Below, in pieces: positions 16,590 through 25,481 of a DNA stretch of 64,000 bases (the first letter of the stretch is position 1; each line of letters begins with the position of its first letter). Source of the DNA: Pseudonocardia sp. (GTDB taxonomy: Bacteria > Actinomycetota > Actinomycetes > Mycobacteriales > Pseudonocardiaceae); the NCBI RefSeq assembly GCF_029263155.1, contig NZ_JAJCYB010000046.1, positions 62,001 to 126,000 of the forward strand. The letters are read 5' to 3'. Below the pieces are notes generated by a model. That model was not told the DNA's origin, ran no database searches, and saw nothing but the letters and a program-made list of their open reading frames with translations. Position numbers and translations under genes: made by a program.

Positions 16590-18353
16590 GTGCCCGCTGA
16601 CTGCGACGAAAGACCTGACTTGAGTCTGTACGACCACGAGAACGTGCCCACCTTCGCCGACCTGCCGCTGCGCGCCGAGCTGAAGTCGGTCGTCGAGGAG
16701 CTGGGCTACACCCAGCCCAGCCCGATCCAGGCCGAGGCCATCACGCCGCTTGTCGAGGGCCGTGACCTGCTCGGTCAGGCGGCCACCGGCACCGGCAAGA
16801 CGGCGGCGTTCGCGCTGCCCATGCTGGAGCGCCTGTCGGACCTGCGCCCCGGCCGTGAGCGCGGCGCCGCGCCGTTCGGCCTGATCCTGGCCCCGACGCG
16901 CGAGCTGGCGCTGCAGGTGTCCGAGGCGGTCACCCGCTACGGTTCGCACCTGCGCACCCGCGTGCTCACCGTCTACGGCGGCGCGCCCGTCGGCCCGCAA
17001 CTCAAGGGCCTGCACCAGGGCGTCGACGTCGTCGTGGCCACGCCCGGCCGCGCGATCGACCTGATGAACCGGGGCGCGCTCAAGCTCCACGACCTAGAGA
17101 TGGTCGTCCTCGACGAGGCCGACGAGATGCTCGACATGGGCTTCGTCGAGGACATCGAGACGCTGCTCGACGCCACCCCCGACAGCCGGCAGGTCGTGCT
17201 GTTCAGCGCCACCATGCCGCGCCGCATCGAGACCCTCGCGCAGAAGTACCTGCGCGAGCCGGTCACCGTGCGGATCGCCCGCGAGGAGCAGGTCGCGGGC
17301 GAGGCGCCGCAGGTGCGCCAGACCGCGTACCTGGTGCCGCGCAGCCACACCACCGCCGCGCTCGGGCGCGTGCTGGAGGCCGAGCGCCCGACGGCCGCCA
17401 TCGTCTTCTGCCGCACCCGTCTCGACGTCGACGCCGTCACCGAGACGCTCACCGGGCGCGGTCTGCGCGCCGAGGCGCTGCACGGCGGCATGGACCAGGA
17501 GCACCGCACCCGGGTCGTCGAGCGGCTGCGCAGCGGGCGCACCGAGCTGCTCGTCGCCACCGACGTGGCGGCCCGCGGCCTGGACATCGACCTGCTCACC
17601 CACGTCGTCAACCACGACGTCCCGCAGAGCTCCGAGGCCTACGTGCACCGCATCGGGCGGGTCGGGCGGGCCGGGCGCGAGGGCGTCGCGATCACGCTCG
17701 CGCCGCCGTCGAAGGTCTACGCGCTGCGCAACGTCGAGCGGCTCACCGGGCAGCCGATCGTCATGGCCCCGGTGCCCACCGCAGCCGACCTGCGGGCCGC
17801 CCGCCTGGAGCGCACCCGTGACGCGCTCCGTACCGCACTCACCGACGACGCGCCTTCCGACGACACGCCCGCCGACGACGACGGTGTGCGCGCCATGATC
17901 GCCGGGCTGGCCGAGGACTTCGACCCGGTCGACGTCGCCGCCGCCGCCGTGCGGCTCATGGCGCAGGCCGCGGGGTCGCCCGACGACGGCGAGGACATCC
18001 CCGTCGTCACCGCCCCGCGCGCCGGGGGCCGGGACCCCCGCGGCCCGCGCGAGCCCCGCGGTCGCGGCGGCGCGGCCGGCACCCGCGAGCCGAAGGCCGG
18101 CACCACGCGGCTGTTCGTCAACGCGGGGCGGGCCAGCGGTGTGCGCCCGCAGGACATCGTGGGTGCGCTGGCCAACGAGTCCAACCTGACCGGCCGCGAC
18201 ATCGGCGCCATCCAGATCCACGAGCGCCACGCCCTGGTCGAGATCCCCGAGCACACGGCCGACGACGTTCTGCGCAGCCTCAAGGGCACGACGACCCTGA
18301 AGGGCCGCCGGGCCAACATCCGCCGCGACCGAGGCTTCGCGACAGCCCGCTAG
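16590..18353 (+). CDS. DEAD-box RNA helicase with DbpA-type RNA-binding domain
   Basis: ATP-dependent RNA helicase of the DeaD/CsdA class, about 587 residues. Q motif PSPIQAEAI, Walker A ATGTGKT, PTRELALQV, DEAD box VLDEADEMLDMGF, SAT, ATDVAARGLDID and HRIGRVGRAG are all present. Residues about 505-580 (TTRLFVNAGRASGVRP to RANIRRDR) form the DbpA RNA-binding domain. It likely remodels structured RNA during ribosome assembly or cold stress. Start uncertain: GTG 16590 or TTG 16620. A leader of about 130 nt lies before the start, and a very strong hairpin follows the stop. Confidence 0.92.
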   Translation: MPADCDERPDLSLYDHENVPTFADLPLRAELKSVVEELGYTQPSPIQAEAITPLVEGRDLLGQAATGTGKTAAFALPMLERLSDLRPGRERGAAPFGLILAPTRELALQVSEAVTRYGSHLRTRVLTVYGGAPVGPQLKGLHQGVDVVVATPGRAIDLMNRGALKLHDLEMVVLDEADEMLDMGFVEDIETLLDATPDSRQVVLFSATMPRRIETLAQKYLREPVTVRIAREEQVAGEAPQVRQTAYLVPRSHTTAALGRVLEAERPTAAIVFCRTRLDVDAVTETLTGRGLRAEALHGGMDQEHRTRVVERLRSGRTELLVATDVAARGLDIDLLTHVVNHDVPQSSEAYVHRIGRVGRAGREGVAITLAPPSKVYALRNVERLTGQPIVMAPVPTAADLRAARLERTRDALRTALTDDAPSDDTPADDDGVRAMIAGLAEDFDPVDVAAAAVRLMAQAAGSPDDGEDIPVVTAPRAGGRDPRGPREPRGRGGAAGTREPKAGTTRLFVNAGRASGVRPQDIVGALANESNLTGRDIGAIQIHERHALVEIPEHTADDVLRSLKGTTTLKGRRANIRRDRGFATAR

Positions 18354-18366
18354 CCCCCGCGGTTCC

Positions 18367-18427
18367 GCACTTCGGAGCCACACTGCTGATTCCGCGCCCG
18401 CGAAACAGCACTGTGGCTCCGAAGTGC
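18367..18427. terminator. Very long palindromic terminator
   Basis: A perfect 16-bp arm, GCACTTCGGAGCCACA (18367-18382), pairs with TGTGGCTCCGAAGTGC (18412-18427). The stem continues 5 bp further inside after one mismatch, leaving a 17-nt loop, and TTT follows on the + strand. It ends the helicase gene 14 nt after its stop. The length and perfection suggest a dispersed palindromic element used as a terminator. Confidence 0.8.
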
Positions 18428-18501
18428 TTTCGGGGTGCACGGGTGGGTGGGATGTGTGCGAACGTCTCCGGGGGCGGGCGGTGCGCTGTTAGCTTGCGGC
18501 C

Positions 18502-19911
18502 GTGGGGCGGAGTCTGCGTGCTGTCGTCGTGGTGGCCGTGCTCGCCGTCGTGGGGTGCTCGGTCACCGTGCCCGGTACGCCTGCCCCGGCACGTGGGGTC
18601 CCCGTCGCCGACCTGCCCTTCGACGACGCCGAGCGGATCCTCGCCGAGCAGATGGCGATCGTGCGCGGGTGGGACGCGTGCGCCACGCTGGACGTGGCCG
18701 CCGCCGAGCGGCTCACCGGGGCCGTCGCGTTCTCCGTGCGCCCGGTACGGGGGTTCGACGGCTGCGAGGTGGCGCTCGAGGTCGCCGGCACCGATCGGTT
18801 CTCCTACGTCTCGGTCGAGGCCGGCGAGGTCGAACCCGGTCCGGGGCCGGACGCCGAGGCGGGCGGGCGCCGCTTCCCGGCGATCGCGCCTGCCGACGGG
18901 GCCGAGCGGCGCGCCGAGTGCGGCTACGCCCGTCCGGTCGGGTCCGGCTGGGGCGTGCTGGTGCGCGGGGAGGTCGTCGACGACCCCGCCGCGTCCTGCG
19001 CGCTCGCACGCGGCTACCTCGCCGAGATCCTCGGCCGGGTCGACGCCCCGCCCCGCCGGGCCGCCGCGGGCACCGACCCGGCCTTCACCATCGGTGGGCA
19101 GGACCCGTGCGCGGCGCTCGCGCTGCTGGTGCCGGACGCGGTGGACGTCACCGTCACCGGCCCGCGGCGCTGCGGCGCGGGCGACGTCGAGGTGGCGTTC
19201 GGACTGCAGCAGTTCGAGACCGACGTCGCCGGCACCGTGTCGAGGATCCCGGGCGGGCGGCTGGAGTCCGTCGAGGAGAGCGAAGCCGGGTGCACGGTGA
19301 CCCGGCAGGCCAGCGACACCACGCTGCTCGCCCCGTCGCTGCCGTACCTGCACCGCGAGACGCTGGCCGTCGGTGCCGTCGACTGCGACACCGCGCGGGG
19401 TCACCTGGCCCGCATCGAGTCGACCCTGCCCGGTCCGGCCACCCCCGCGACGGGGGCGCTCGCACTCGGCTCGCTGGAGGGTTTCCCGGTGGCCGCGGAC
19501 GTGGGCGCACCGTTCGACCCGTGCGCGACCGTCGGTTGGTCGGCGTTCCCCGCCGACCTGCGGCCCGCGGGGATCGATCCGCGCCCGTTCCCCGCACCGG
19601 TCGATGCCGGCACGCTCTACCGCGTGGGCTGCGACTACGCGTCGGACGCCATCGCGTCCGTCCTGAGCTGGGGACCGCCCACCGGCGGCTACAGCATCGA
19701 CCCCGCGGTGCGGCCGGGTAGCGCCACGCAGTTCGGTGGCCGGCCGGGCCTGGAGCACCGGTCGCTGCAGGGGCAGGCGCCGCTGTGCCTGTCCACCATG
19801 GCGCTGGGCAACGGGCTGGCCAGCATCGTCACCCTCGCCCGGGACACGCGGGCCGACCTGTGCGCGGCGAACCGCACCGTACTGGAGACGCTGGCCCCGC
19901 TGGTGCCGTGA
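18502..19911 (+). CDS. Secreted lipoprotein with three DUF3558-like units
   Basis: A 469-residue protein beginning with a signal peptide and lipobox ([14 protein letters not shown], Cys about residue 19), so it is probably anchored outside the membrane. Three related segments each open with a Cys after an Asp/Pro/Ala context (DACATL, DPCAAL, DPCATVG) and contain a second cysteine about 30-60 residues later ([21 protein letters not shown]). This recalls DUF3558 lipoproteins of Pseudonocardiaceae, which normally have one such unit. Function unknown. GTG start at 18502, downstream of the long palindrome. Confidence 0.7.
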   Translation: MGRSLRAVVVVAVLAVVGCSVTVPGTPAPARGVPVADLPFDDAERILAEQMAIVRGWDACATLDVAAAERLTGAVAFSVRPVRGFDGCEVALEVAGTDRFSYVSVEAGEVEPGPGPDAEAGGRRFPAIAPADGAERRAECGYARPVGSGWGVLVRGEVVDDPAASCALARGYLAEILGRVDAPPRRAAAGTDPAFTIGGQDPCAALALLVPDAVDVTVTGPRRCGAGDVEVAFGLQQFETDVAGTVSRIPGGRLESVEESEAGCTVTRQASDTTLLAPSLPYLHRETLAVGAVDCDTARGHLARIESTLPGPATPATGALALGSLEGFPVAADVGAPFDPCATVGWSAFPADLRPAGIDPRPFPAPVDAGTLYRVGCDYASDAIASVLSWGPPTGGYSIDPAVRPGSATQFGGRPGLEHRSLQGQAPLCLSTMALGNGLASIVTLARDTRADLCAANRTVLETLAPLVP

Positions 19912-20005
19912 CGACCCGCCCACCCGCACGAGTCGCGGGGTGGCGCGGACGTCGCGGCCGCGAGGGGGAAACTGGGGCCACCACCACGTCAGGAGCATGC
20001 AACTC

Positions 20006-21679
20006 ATGAGCGACATCAAGCCCCGTTCCCGCGACGTCACCGACGGCCTGGAGCGCACCGCCGCCCGCGGCATGCTGCGCGCGGTCGGGATGCGCGACGA
20101 GGACTTCGGCAAGCCGCAGATCGGCATCGCGTCGAGCTGGAACGAGATCACCCCGTGCAACCTGTCGTTGCAGCGCCTGGGCCTCGCGGCCAAGGAGGGC
20201 GTGCACCGCGCGGGCGGGTTCCCGATGGAGTTCGGCACGATCTCGGTGTCCGACGGCATCTCGATGGGCCACATCGGGATGCACTGGTCGCTGGTGAGCC
20301 GCGAGGTCATCGCCGACTCCGTGGAGACGGTCGTGCAGGCCGAGCGGCTCGACGGCACCGTGCTGCTCGCCGGCTGCGACAAGTCCCTGCCCGGGATGCT
20401 GATGGCCGCCGCGCGCCTCGACCTGGCCGCCGTGTTCCTCTACGCCGGGTCGATCATGCCCGGGTACGTGGGGGAGCGGGAGGTGACCATCGCCGACGCG
20501 TTCGAGGCCGTCGGCGCGTGTGCCCGTGGGCTGATCACGCGCGAGGAGGTCGACGCCATCGAGCGCGCGATCTGCCCCGGCGAGGGCGCCTGCGGGGGCA
20601 TGTACACCGCGAACACGATGGCGTCCGCGGCCGAGGCGCTGGGCATGGCGCTGCCCGGTTCGGCCAGCCCGCCCGCGGTCGACCGGCGCCGCGACGGGAT
20701 CGCGCGGGCGTCCGGCGAGGCCGTCATCGGGATGATCGAGAAGGGGATCACGGCCCGGCAGATCCTCACCAAGGAGGCCTTCGAGAACGCGATCGCGGTG
20801 GTGATGGCGTTCGGCGGGTCCACCAACGCGGTGCTGCACCTGCTCGCGATCGCGTGGGAGGCCGGCGTGCCGCTGGAACTGGCCGACTTCACCCGCATCG
20901 GTGACCGCGTGCCGCACCTGGCCGACGTCAAGCCGTTCGGGGCGCACGTGATGTCCACCGTCGACCGGGTGGGCGGCGTCCCCGTCGTGATGAAGGCGCT
21001 GCTCGACGCCGGGCTGCTGCACGGCGAGGTGCTGACCTGCACCGGGTCCACGCTCGCCGAGAACCTCGCCGAGATCGACCCGCCCGACCTCGACGGCGAC
21101 ATCCTGCGCGCACTGTCGAACCCGATCCACCCCACCGGCGGCATCACGATCCTGCACGGCTCGCTCGCGCCCGAGGGGGCCGTGGTCAAGAGCGCCGGGT
21201 TCGACTCGTCGCGGTTCGAGGGCACCGCGCGCGTGTTCGACGGCGAACAGGGCGCCATGGACGCCGTGCCCGACCTGCAGCCCGGCGACGTCGTCGTCAT
21301 CCGGTACGAGGGGCCCACGGGCGGGCCGGGGATGCGGGAGATGCTCGCCGTCACCGGCGCGATCAAGGGCGCGGGCCTGGGTAAGGACGTCCTGCTGCTC
21401 ACCGACGGCCGGTTCTCCGGCGCGACCACCGGGCTGTGCGTGGGCCACGTGGCGCCCGAGGCCGTCGACGGCGGGCCGATCGCGCTCGTCGCCGACGGCG
21501 ACCGGATCGTGCTGGACATGGCGGCCCGCACCCTGGACCTGCTCGTCGACGACGCGGAGCTGGCCCGCCGCCGCGAGGCCTGGACCCCGCCCACCCCCAC
21601 GGCCGAGCTGCGCCGCGGGGTGCTGGGCAAGTACGCCAAGCTCGTCGGGTCGGCGTCGCAGGGGGCGGTCTGCTCCTGA
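20006..21679 (+). CDS. ilvD: Dihydroxy-acid dehydratase
   Basis: Dehydrates 2,3-dihydroxy-isovalerate and -methylvalerate to the 2-oxo acids in valine and isoleucine synthesis, using an iron-sulfur cluster. The 557-residue length is right, and the three cluster cysteines are visible: [10 protein letters not shown] (~50), [10 protein letters not shown] (~124) and [13 protein letters not shown] (~195). [10 protein letters not shown] and [11 protein letters not shown] mark the C-terminal domain. ATG at 20006 sits 10 nt after AGGAG; ATG at 19997 is too close to that site. Sugar-acid dehydratases are related, but the PCNLSL and AGCDKSLPG motifs favour IlvD. Confidence 0.93.
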   Translation: MSDIKPRSRDVTDGLERTAARGMLRAVGMRDEDFGKPQIGIASSWNEITPCNLSLQRLGLAAKEGVHRAGGFPMEFGTISVSDGISMGHIGMHWSLVSREVIADSVETVVQAERLDGTVLLAGCDKSLPGMLMAAARLDLAAVFLYAGSIMPGYVGEREVTIADAFEAVGACARGLITREEVDAIERAICPGEGACGGMYTANTMASAAEALGMALPGSASPPAVDRRRDGIARASGEAVIGMIEKGITARQILTKEAFENAIAVVMAFGGSTNAVLHLLAIAWEAGVPLELADFTRIGDRVPHLADVKPFGAHVMSTVDRVGGVPVVMKALLDAGLLHGEVLTCTGSTLAENLAEIDPPDLDGDILRALSNPIHPTGGITILHGSLAPEGAVVKSAGFDSSRFEGTARVFDGEQGAMDAVPDLQPGDVVVIRYEGPTGGPGMREMLAVTGAIKGAGLGKDVLLLTDGRFSGATTGLCVGHVAPEAVDGGPIALVADGDRIVLDMAARTLDLLVDDAELARRREAWTPPTPTAELRRGVLGKYAKLVGSASQGAVCS

Positions 21680-21728
21680 TCCGCGGCGTACCGGTAGAAG
21701 GCCGCGGCGGCGCGCACGTCGTCGTTCG

Positions 21729-22565
21729 TCAGGACGGGGTAGCCGCTGGTCGGACGCATGTCGTCCCCCGGGCCGAGGCGAGGATCTCGGCATCGACCAC
21801 CGAGCGCGCGGTGACGTAGAGCCCGTGCGGTGCGCCCTCGACGAGCCGGAAGGCCGCGTGGGGGAGCAGCGTCGCCGTCGGTCGGCCGGTGAGGTCGATC
21901 GGCGCGGAGGCGTCGGCGTCACCGTGCAGGACACGCACCGGGATCCGGATCGCGCGCAGGTCCTCGGTGAGGTCGGTGGTGGTGAACGCGCGCAGGCAGG
22001 CGATCTGCACCTCCAGCGGCGTGGCGAGGATCGCGCGGATCCCGTCGTCGACCAGCGCCCGTGACACCCACGAGCCGGCGCCGCCGGTGGCGAAGTAGGC
22101 CGGTGCCGAGTCGTGGAACCAGCGCGGCCGGTCGGCGGCCAGGTCGGCGACCATCGCCTCGACGAACGCCTCCCCGACCGACCCGGCCAGGTGCGGTGTC
22201 ATCGCACCGAGGAACACCGCCCGCGCGGCCCGGCCGGTGCCCGACCGCCCCAGCCAGCGCGCCACCTCGCAGGTGCCCATGCTGTGCGCGACGACGGTGA
22301 GGTCGCGCAGGTCGAGATCCTCCACCAGCCCGGCGAGGTCCCCGGCGAGGGTGTCCAGGTCGTACCCGGTACTCGCCACGTCGGAGCGGCCGTGGCCGCG
22401 TCGGTCGGGCGCCACGCACCGGAACCCGGCCGCCACGAGTGAGCGCATCTGGTACTCCCACATCGCCGAGCTCAGCGACCACGCGTGCACCAGCAGCACG
22501 GGCGGCCCGTCGCCGACGTCGATGTGGAACAGCCGCGTCCCGTCGGCTGCGTCGCGGTAGGGCAT
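21729..22565 (-). CDS. Alpha/beta-hydrolase fold protein
   Basis: A 278-residue single-domain hydrolase. Oxyanion region VLLVHAWSLSS, RRGHGRSD, nucleophile elbow VVAHSMGT, Asp in LHGDADASAP and His in VEGAPHGLY complete the triad. It resembles chloroperoxidase- and esterase-like enzymes; substrate unknown. ATG at 22565 has GGAGAG just upstream. It is convergent with ilvD, leaving 49 nt between the stops. Confidence 0.85.
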   Translation of the reverse strand: MPYRDAADGTRLFHIDVGDGPPVLLVHAWSLSSAMWEYQMRSLVAAGFRCVAPDRRGHGRSDVASTGYDLDTLAGDLAGLVEDLDLRDLTVVAHSMGTCEVARWLGRSGTGRAARAVFLGAMTPHLAGSVGEAFVEAMVADLAADRPRWFHDSAPAYFATGGAGSWVSRALVDDGIRAILATPLEVQIACLRAFTTTDLTEDLRAIRIPVRVLHGDADASAPIDLTGRPTATLLPHAAFRLVEGAPHGLYVTARSVVDAEILASARGTTCVRPAATPS

Positions 22566-22737
22566 CGGTCTCTCCTCCGACGGTGTGTCCGGCCGCGCCG
22601 AGCCTGCCGTCGTGCGGGAGGCCGCGGGACAGCCCGGCGACGGGCACGGCCCTCCGCCGTTCGACGGACAGCGGTGTGCCCGGAGCAGCCCGTGGTCCCG
22701 CACGGACACCCGCTGAGCGGCCACTACGCTGCCGCCC

Positions 22738-23247
22738 ATGGTGAAGACCCGGGAGATCCGCGAGATGGAGCAGGCCGCCGCCACGGTCGGGGACCTGCTC
22801 GCCGACGCCGTCGGCGCCACGCTGGAGCACCGCACGCCCGAGGCGGCGCGCGAGGCCGCGGCCGAGCTCGTCGGCGTCGACGACCGGGCGTCGCCGCAGA
22901 CCCAGGGCGGGCCCGCGCAGCTGATGGGCATGCTGACGCTGGTCCGCTGGCTGGGCCTGGTGCGGGACGCGACGCCCGAGCGGGGATCGCGGGTCGACGA
23001 GGCGCTCGACCGCGTGGGCGAGCTGCTCGGGTCGCGCTACCGCGCCCGGGCCCGGTACGTGGCGGGCGCGCTGGAGAGCGAGGAGGCCGCGGTCGAGGTG
23101 CCCGCGGCGCAGTCCGCGCTGCAGGAGGAGTTCCTGCCGGCCCTGACCTGGCTCGTGGCCGGTGCGGTCGCCGAGTTCGGGGACGGCGACGTCGCCTGGC
23201 TGCGCGGGCTGGAGAACGGGACGACGGTCGCCGACATGTTCGGCTAG
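22738..23247 (+). CDS. Hypothetical helical protein
   Basis: I do not recognise this 169-residue protein. It is Ala/Glu/Arg-rich, predicted largely helical, with no signal peptide and only weak hydrophobic stretches (PALTWLVAGAVAEF). It starts at ATG 22738 and is convergent with the monooxygenase gene that follows. Codon use looks like its neighbours, so it is probably a real gene. Confidence 0.6.
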   Translation: MVKTREIREMEQAAATVGDLLADAVGATLEHRTPEAAREAAAELVGVDDRASPQTQGGPAQLMGMLTLVRWLGLVRDATPERGSRVDEALDRVGELLGSRYRARARYVAGALESEEAAVEVPAAQSALQEEFLPALTWLVAGAVAEFGDGDVAWLRGLENGTTVADMFG

Positions 23248-23263
23248 TGCCGCCCCGCCCGGG

Positions 23264-23581
23264 TCAGGCGATGCGGCGCAGCTGCTGGATCACCAGCGGG
23301 CCGTCGAGCAGGTCGTCCATGGCGGCCAGGAACGTCGCGATGTGCGCGGTGGCGAGGTGGGCCTCCAGGTGGGCCGCGCTCTCCCAGTTCTCGTAGAAGT
23401 AGAAGACGGCCGGGTCGTCGGCGCCCTGGTGCAGGGCGTAGGTGACGTACCCGTCCTCCTTGCTGGTGGGCTCGACCAGCGCCTCGAGCGCCTCGCGCAG
23501 CGCCTGCTCCTTGCCGGGCTTGGCACGGGCGTTCGCGATGACGGTCAGCAGTTCGCGGTTGGCGTCGGTGGGGATCGACAC
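23264..23581 (-). CDS. ABM-domain (antibiotic biosynthesis monooxygenase-like) protein
   Basis: A 105-residue protein with a single dimeric alpha/beta-barrel ABM domain: LLTVIANARAKPGKEQALREAL, DGYVTYALHQGADDPAVFYFYENW, HLATAHIATFLAAMDDLL. Such proteins act as quinol monooxygenases, haem-degrading enzymes or stress proteins; the His of LATAHIA is a typical pocket residue. GTG at 23581 follows an AGGAG site. Confidence 0.85.
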   Translation of the reverse strand: MSIPTDANRELLTVIANARAKPGKEQALREALEALVEPTSKEDGYVTYALHQGADDPAVFYFYENWESAAHLEAHLATAHIATFLAAMDDLLDGPLVIQQLRRIA

Positions 23582-23690
23582 GGGAATCTCCTCGGGGCTC
23601 GACGGTGAACGACGATCACGGTAGTGATCGATCGAACCGGTAGCGTCACGGCGGCGAAGATGTGAGTGGCACCACACGAGGGAGCGGTTC

Positions 23691-24611
23691 ATGGTCGAGG
23701 AGACCGGGTTCGACAGCCACGGCACGCGGTGCGCGGCCTGGTACCTGCGGGCCGGGAGCGACGCGCTCACCGGCTCGCGAGGCCGCCCGTGCGTGGTGAT
23801 GGCCCACGGGTTCGGCGCCACCCGCGACGCCGGGCTGCTGCCCTTCGCCGAGCGGTTCGCCGAGGCCGGCGCCGACGTCCTCGTCTTCGACTACCGCGGC
23901 TACGGCACCTCCGAGGGCACGCCGCGCCAGAACGTGTGGCACGTGCGGCACCGCGAGGACTACCACTCGGCCATCGCCCACGCGCGCGGCCTCGACGGCG
24001 TCGACCCGGACCGCATCGTGCTGTGGGGCAGCTCGTACTCCGGCGGGCACGTCGTGCCGGTCGCGGCGAAGGACGGCCAGGTCGCGGCCGTGATCTCGCA
24101 GGGCGCCGCCATGGACGGGCTCGCGGCGCTGCTGGAGATCGGCCGCTACGCCGGGATCGGGCAGTTGCTCAGGCTGACCGGGCATGCGCTGCGCGACATC
24201 GCCGGCTCGCTGCTGGGCCGCGAGCCGCACCTGATCCCGGTGGTCGGCCCGCCCGGCTCGCTCGCCGCCATCACCGCGGAGGGGGCCGAGACCGGCTACC
24301 GCTCGATCATGGGCCCGACGTTCCGCAACGAGATGTGTGCCCGCGGTGCCCTGCTCATCCCGCTCAACCGGCCGGTCACTGCGGCGTCGAAGCTGCGGGC
24401 TCCGATCTTCCTGGTCGTGGCGGCCGACGACAACATCGCCCCGCCCGCGGCCGTGCGCGCCGTCGCCGCGAAGGCGGGCGCGGGCTCGGAGATCCTGGAG
24501 CTGCCGTCGGGGCACTTCGACATCTACACCGGAGCACTCTTCGAGCGATCTGTGTTGGCGCAGGTCGAGTTCTTTCAGCGTACGTTGCGAGTGACGGCGT
24601 CGACCGGGTGA
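23691..24611 (+). CDS. Alpha/beta hydrolase of the S15/dienelactone-hydrolase-like type
   Basis: A 306-residue hydrolase. CVVMAHGFGATRDAG gives the oxyanion loop, FDYRGYGTSEG follows, the nucleophile elbow is LWGSSYSGGH, and the acid and base are in VAADDNIAPP and LPSGHFDIY. The G-S-S-Y-S-G-G elbow is typical of peptidase-S15-like hydrolases. Substrate unknown. ATG at 23691; divergent from the ABM gene. It is the last intact chromosomal gene before the insertion-sequence region. Confidence 0.85.
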   Translation: MVEETGFDSHGTRCAAWYLRAGSDALTGSRGRPCVVMAHGFGATRDAGLLPFAERFAEAGADVLVFDYRGYGTSEGTPRQNVWHVRHREDYHSAIAHARGLDGVDPDRIVLWGSSYSGGHVVPVAAKDGQVAAVISQGAAMDGLAALLEIGRYAGIGQLLRLTGHALRDIAGSLLGREPHLIPVVGPPGSLAAITAEGAETGYRSIMGPTFRNEMCARGALLIPLNRPVTAASKLRAPIFLVVAADDNIAPPAAVRAVAAKAGAGSEILELPSGHFDIYTGALFERSVLAQVEFFQRTLRVTASTG

Positions 24612-24695
24612 CCGGAGTTCCAGCACAGCGCATACTCGCCTGAATATGTTGCGTGGCGGATTTCGCGTCGTTGCTCTAGCTCCAAAGCCGTTCAG

Positions 24696-24905
24696 TTAGG
24701 CCGGTGGCGGCGCTGTCAAGATCATCGTGATGTCGATGGTGATCACTGCGGAACGGCTGCGTCCGCGGTGACGGCCCTGGGCGGTGCTGGCGACGTATTT
24801 GGAGATCGCGCGTTTGACCACGCGTGGGTCGGTCCGGACTCGGCGGGCGGGAAGGAGCTGGTCCAGGACGTGGCGGCCGATCGTGCCGACGAGATCGAGC
24901 GCCGG
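24696..24905 (-). pseudogene. C-terminal fragment of an IS4-type transposase
   Basis: Translation on the minus strand gives LDLVGTIGRHVLDQLLP, then PRVVKRAISKY and a short tail ending at a TAA at 24696-24698. The PRVVKR(A/K)xSKY signature is, from memory, the C-terminal end of an actinobacterial IS4-family transposase. Only about 70 residues remain, and the upstream sequence switches without a gap into an unrelated gene remnant, marking the break point near 24905. Confidence 0.55.
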
Positions 24906-25236
24906 ACGAAGGGGAGCACCACGATCGCGGCGGTGTGCGGTTCGAGCAGCCGGAGCCGGGCGCTGACCGGTCGGCTCGGTCCTGACGAGTCTGCGGAGGT
25001 CACTGCAAGGACGGTCGGATGCCGCTGGTCGAGATGATCAGTTGCGCCGCTCGGTCGGCGCGAACGAGGGAGTCGCCGGTGGCGCGGCAGACCAAGACGT
25101 CGACCGGTCGCCCGACGAACACGCCCCGGTCGGTTGCGCAAATCGCGGTGGCCCGACTGGTCGTTCCGACGCCACCGGCAACTCCGGCCACCGACCGTCG
25201 GGCGGACTGCCGGATCGTCCCATTCGTAAGTTCCAC
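24905..25236 (-). pseudogene. Broken FlpE/CpaE-like pilus-assembly ATPase fragment
   Basis: GTG at 25236 with GGAGGCG upstream opens a frame reading RRSVAGVAGGVGTTSRATA (Walker-A-like, deviant), DRGVFVGRPVDVLVCRATGD and RADRAAQLI. It stops at 25000, but a one-base shift near 25012 recovers VLAVTSADSSG and EPHTAAIVVLPFVRR, typical of the next part of the same protein. That part then ends at the transposase fragment. So the gene is frameshifted and truncated by an insertion. Family assignment to TadZ/FlpE-type proteins rests on memory of the motif. Confidence 0.5.
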
Positions 25237-25336
25237 GCTCTCGCCTCCATTGCTGGTGGGCGAAGTGCACGTTTCGGGATGAGCGGTCGCGTGGTCGGCC
25301 GTGGCTTCTTCGTGGTCACGCTGGCGGTGATGGTTC

Positions 25337-25431
25337 CCAGGCTCAACACTGAGCCTGGAAGAGATCAGGTTGTCGGCGGCAGCTGAAAACTGAACAGGGC
25401 GTGGCGACACCTGATCAGTTTTCGGCTGCCG
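25337..25431. repeat. Two adjacent dyads left of IS1380
   Basis: CCAGGCTCA-acac-TGAGCCTGG (25337-25358) is a perfect 9-bp hairpin. CGGCAGCTGAAAACTGA (25377-25393) pairs with TCAGTTTTCGGCTGCCG (25415-25431) with one mismatch. The second may be a leftover end of another insertion sequence. No gene is seen between 25237 and 25478. Confidence 0.55.
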
Positions 25432-25481
25432 TTGACACAGGTCGGTAGTCGGCCGATTGCAAGAACGATCCGATGCACTAG

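Noticed and set aside
21640-21759. Minus-strand peptide reading [18 protein letters not shown] between ilvD and the hydrolase
   Set aside because: It looks somewhat coding but overlaps the hydrolase end and runs antisense into ilvD, with no recognisable family or ribosome site.
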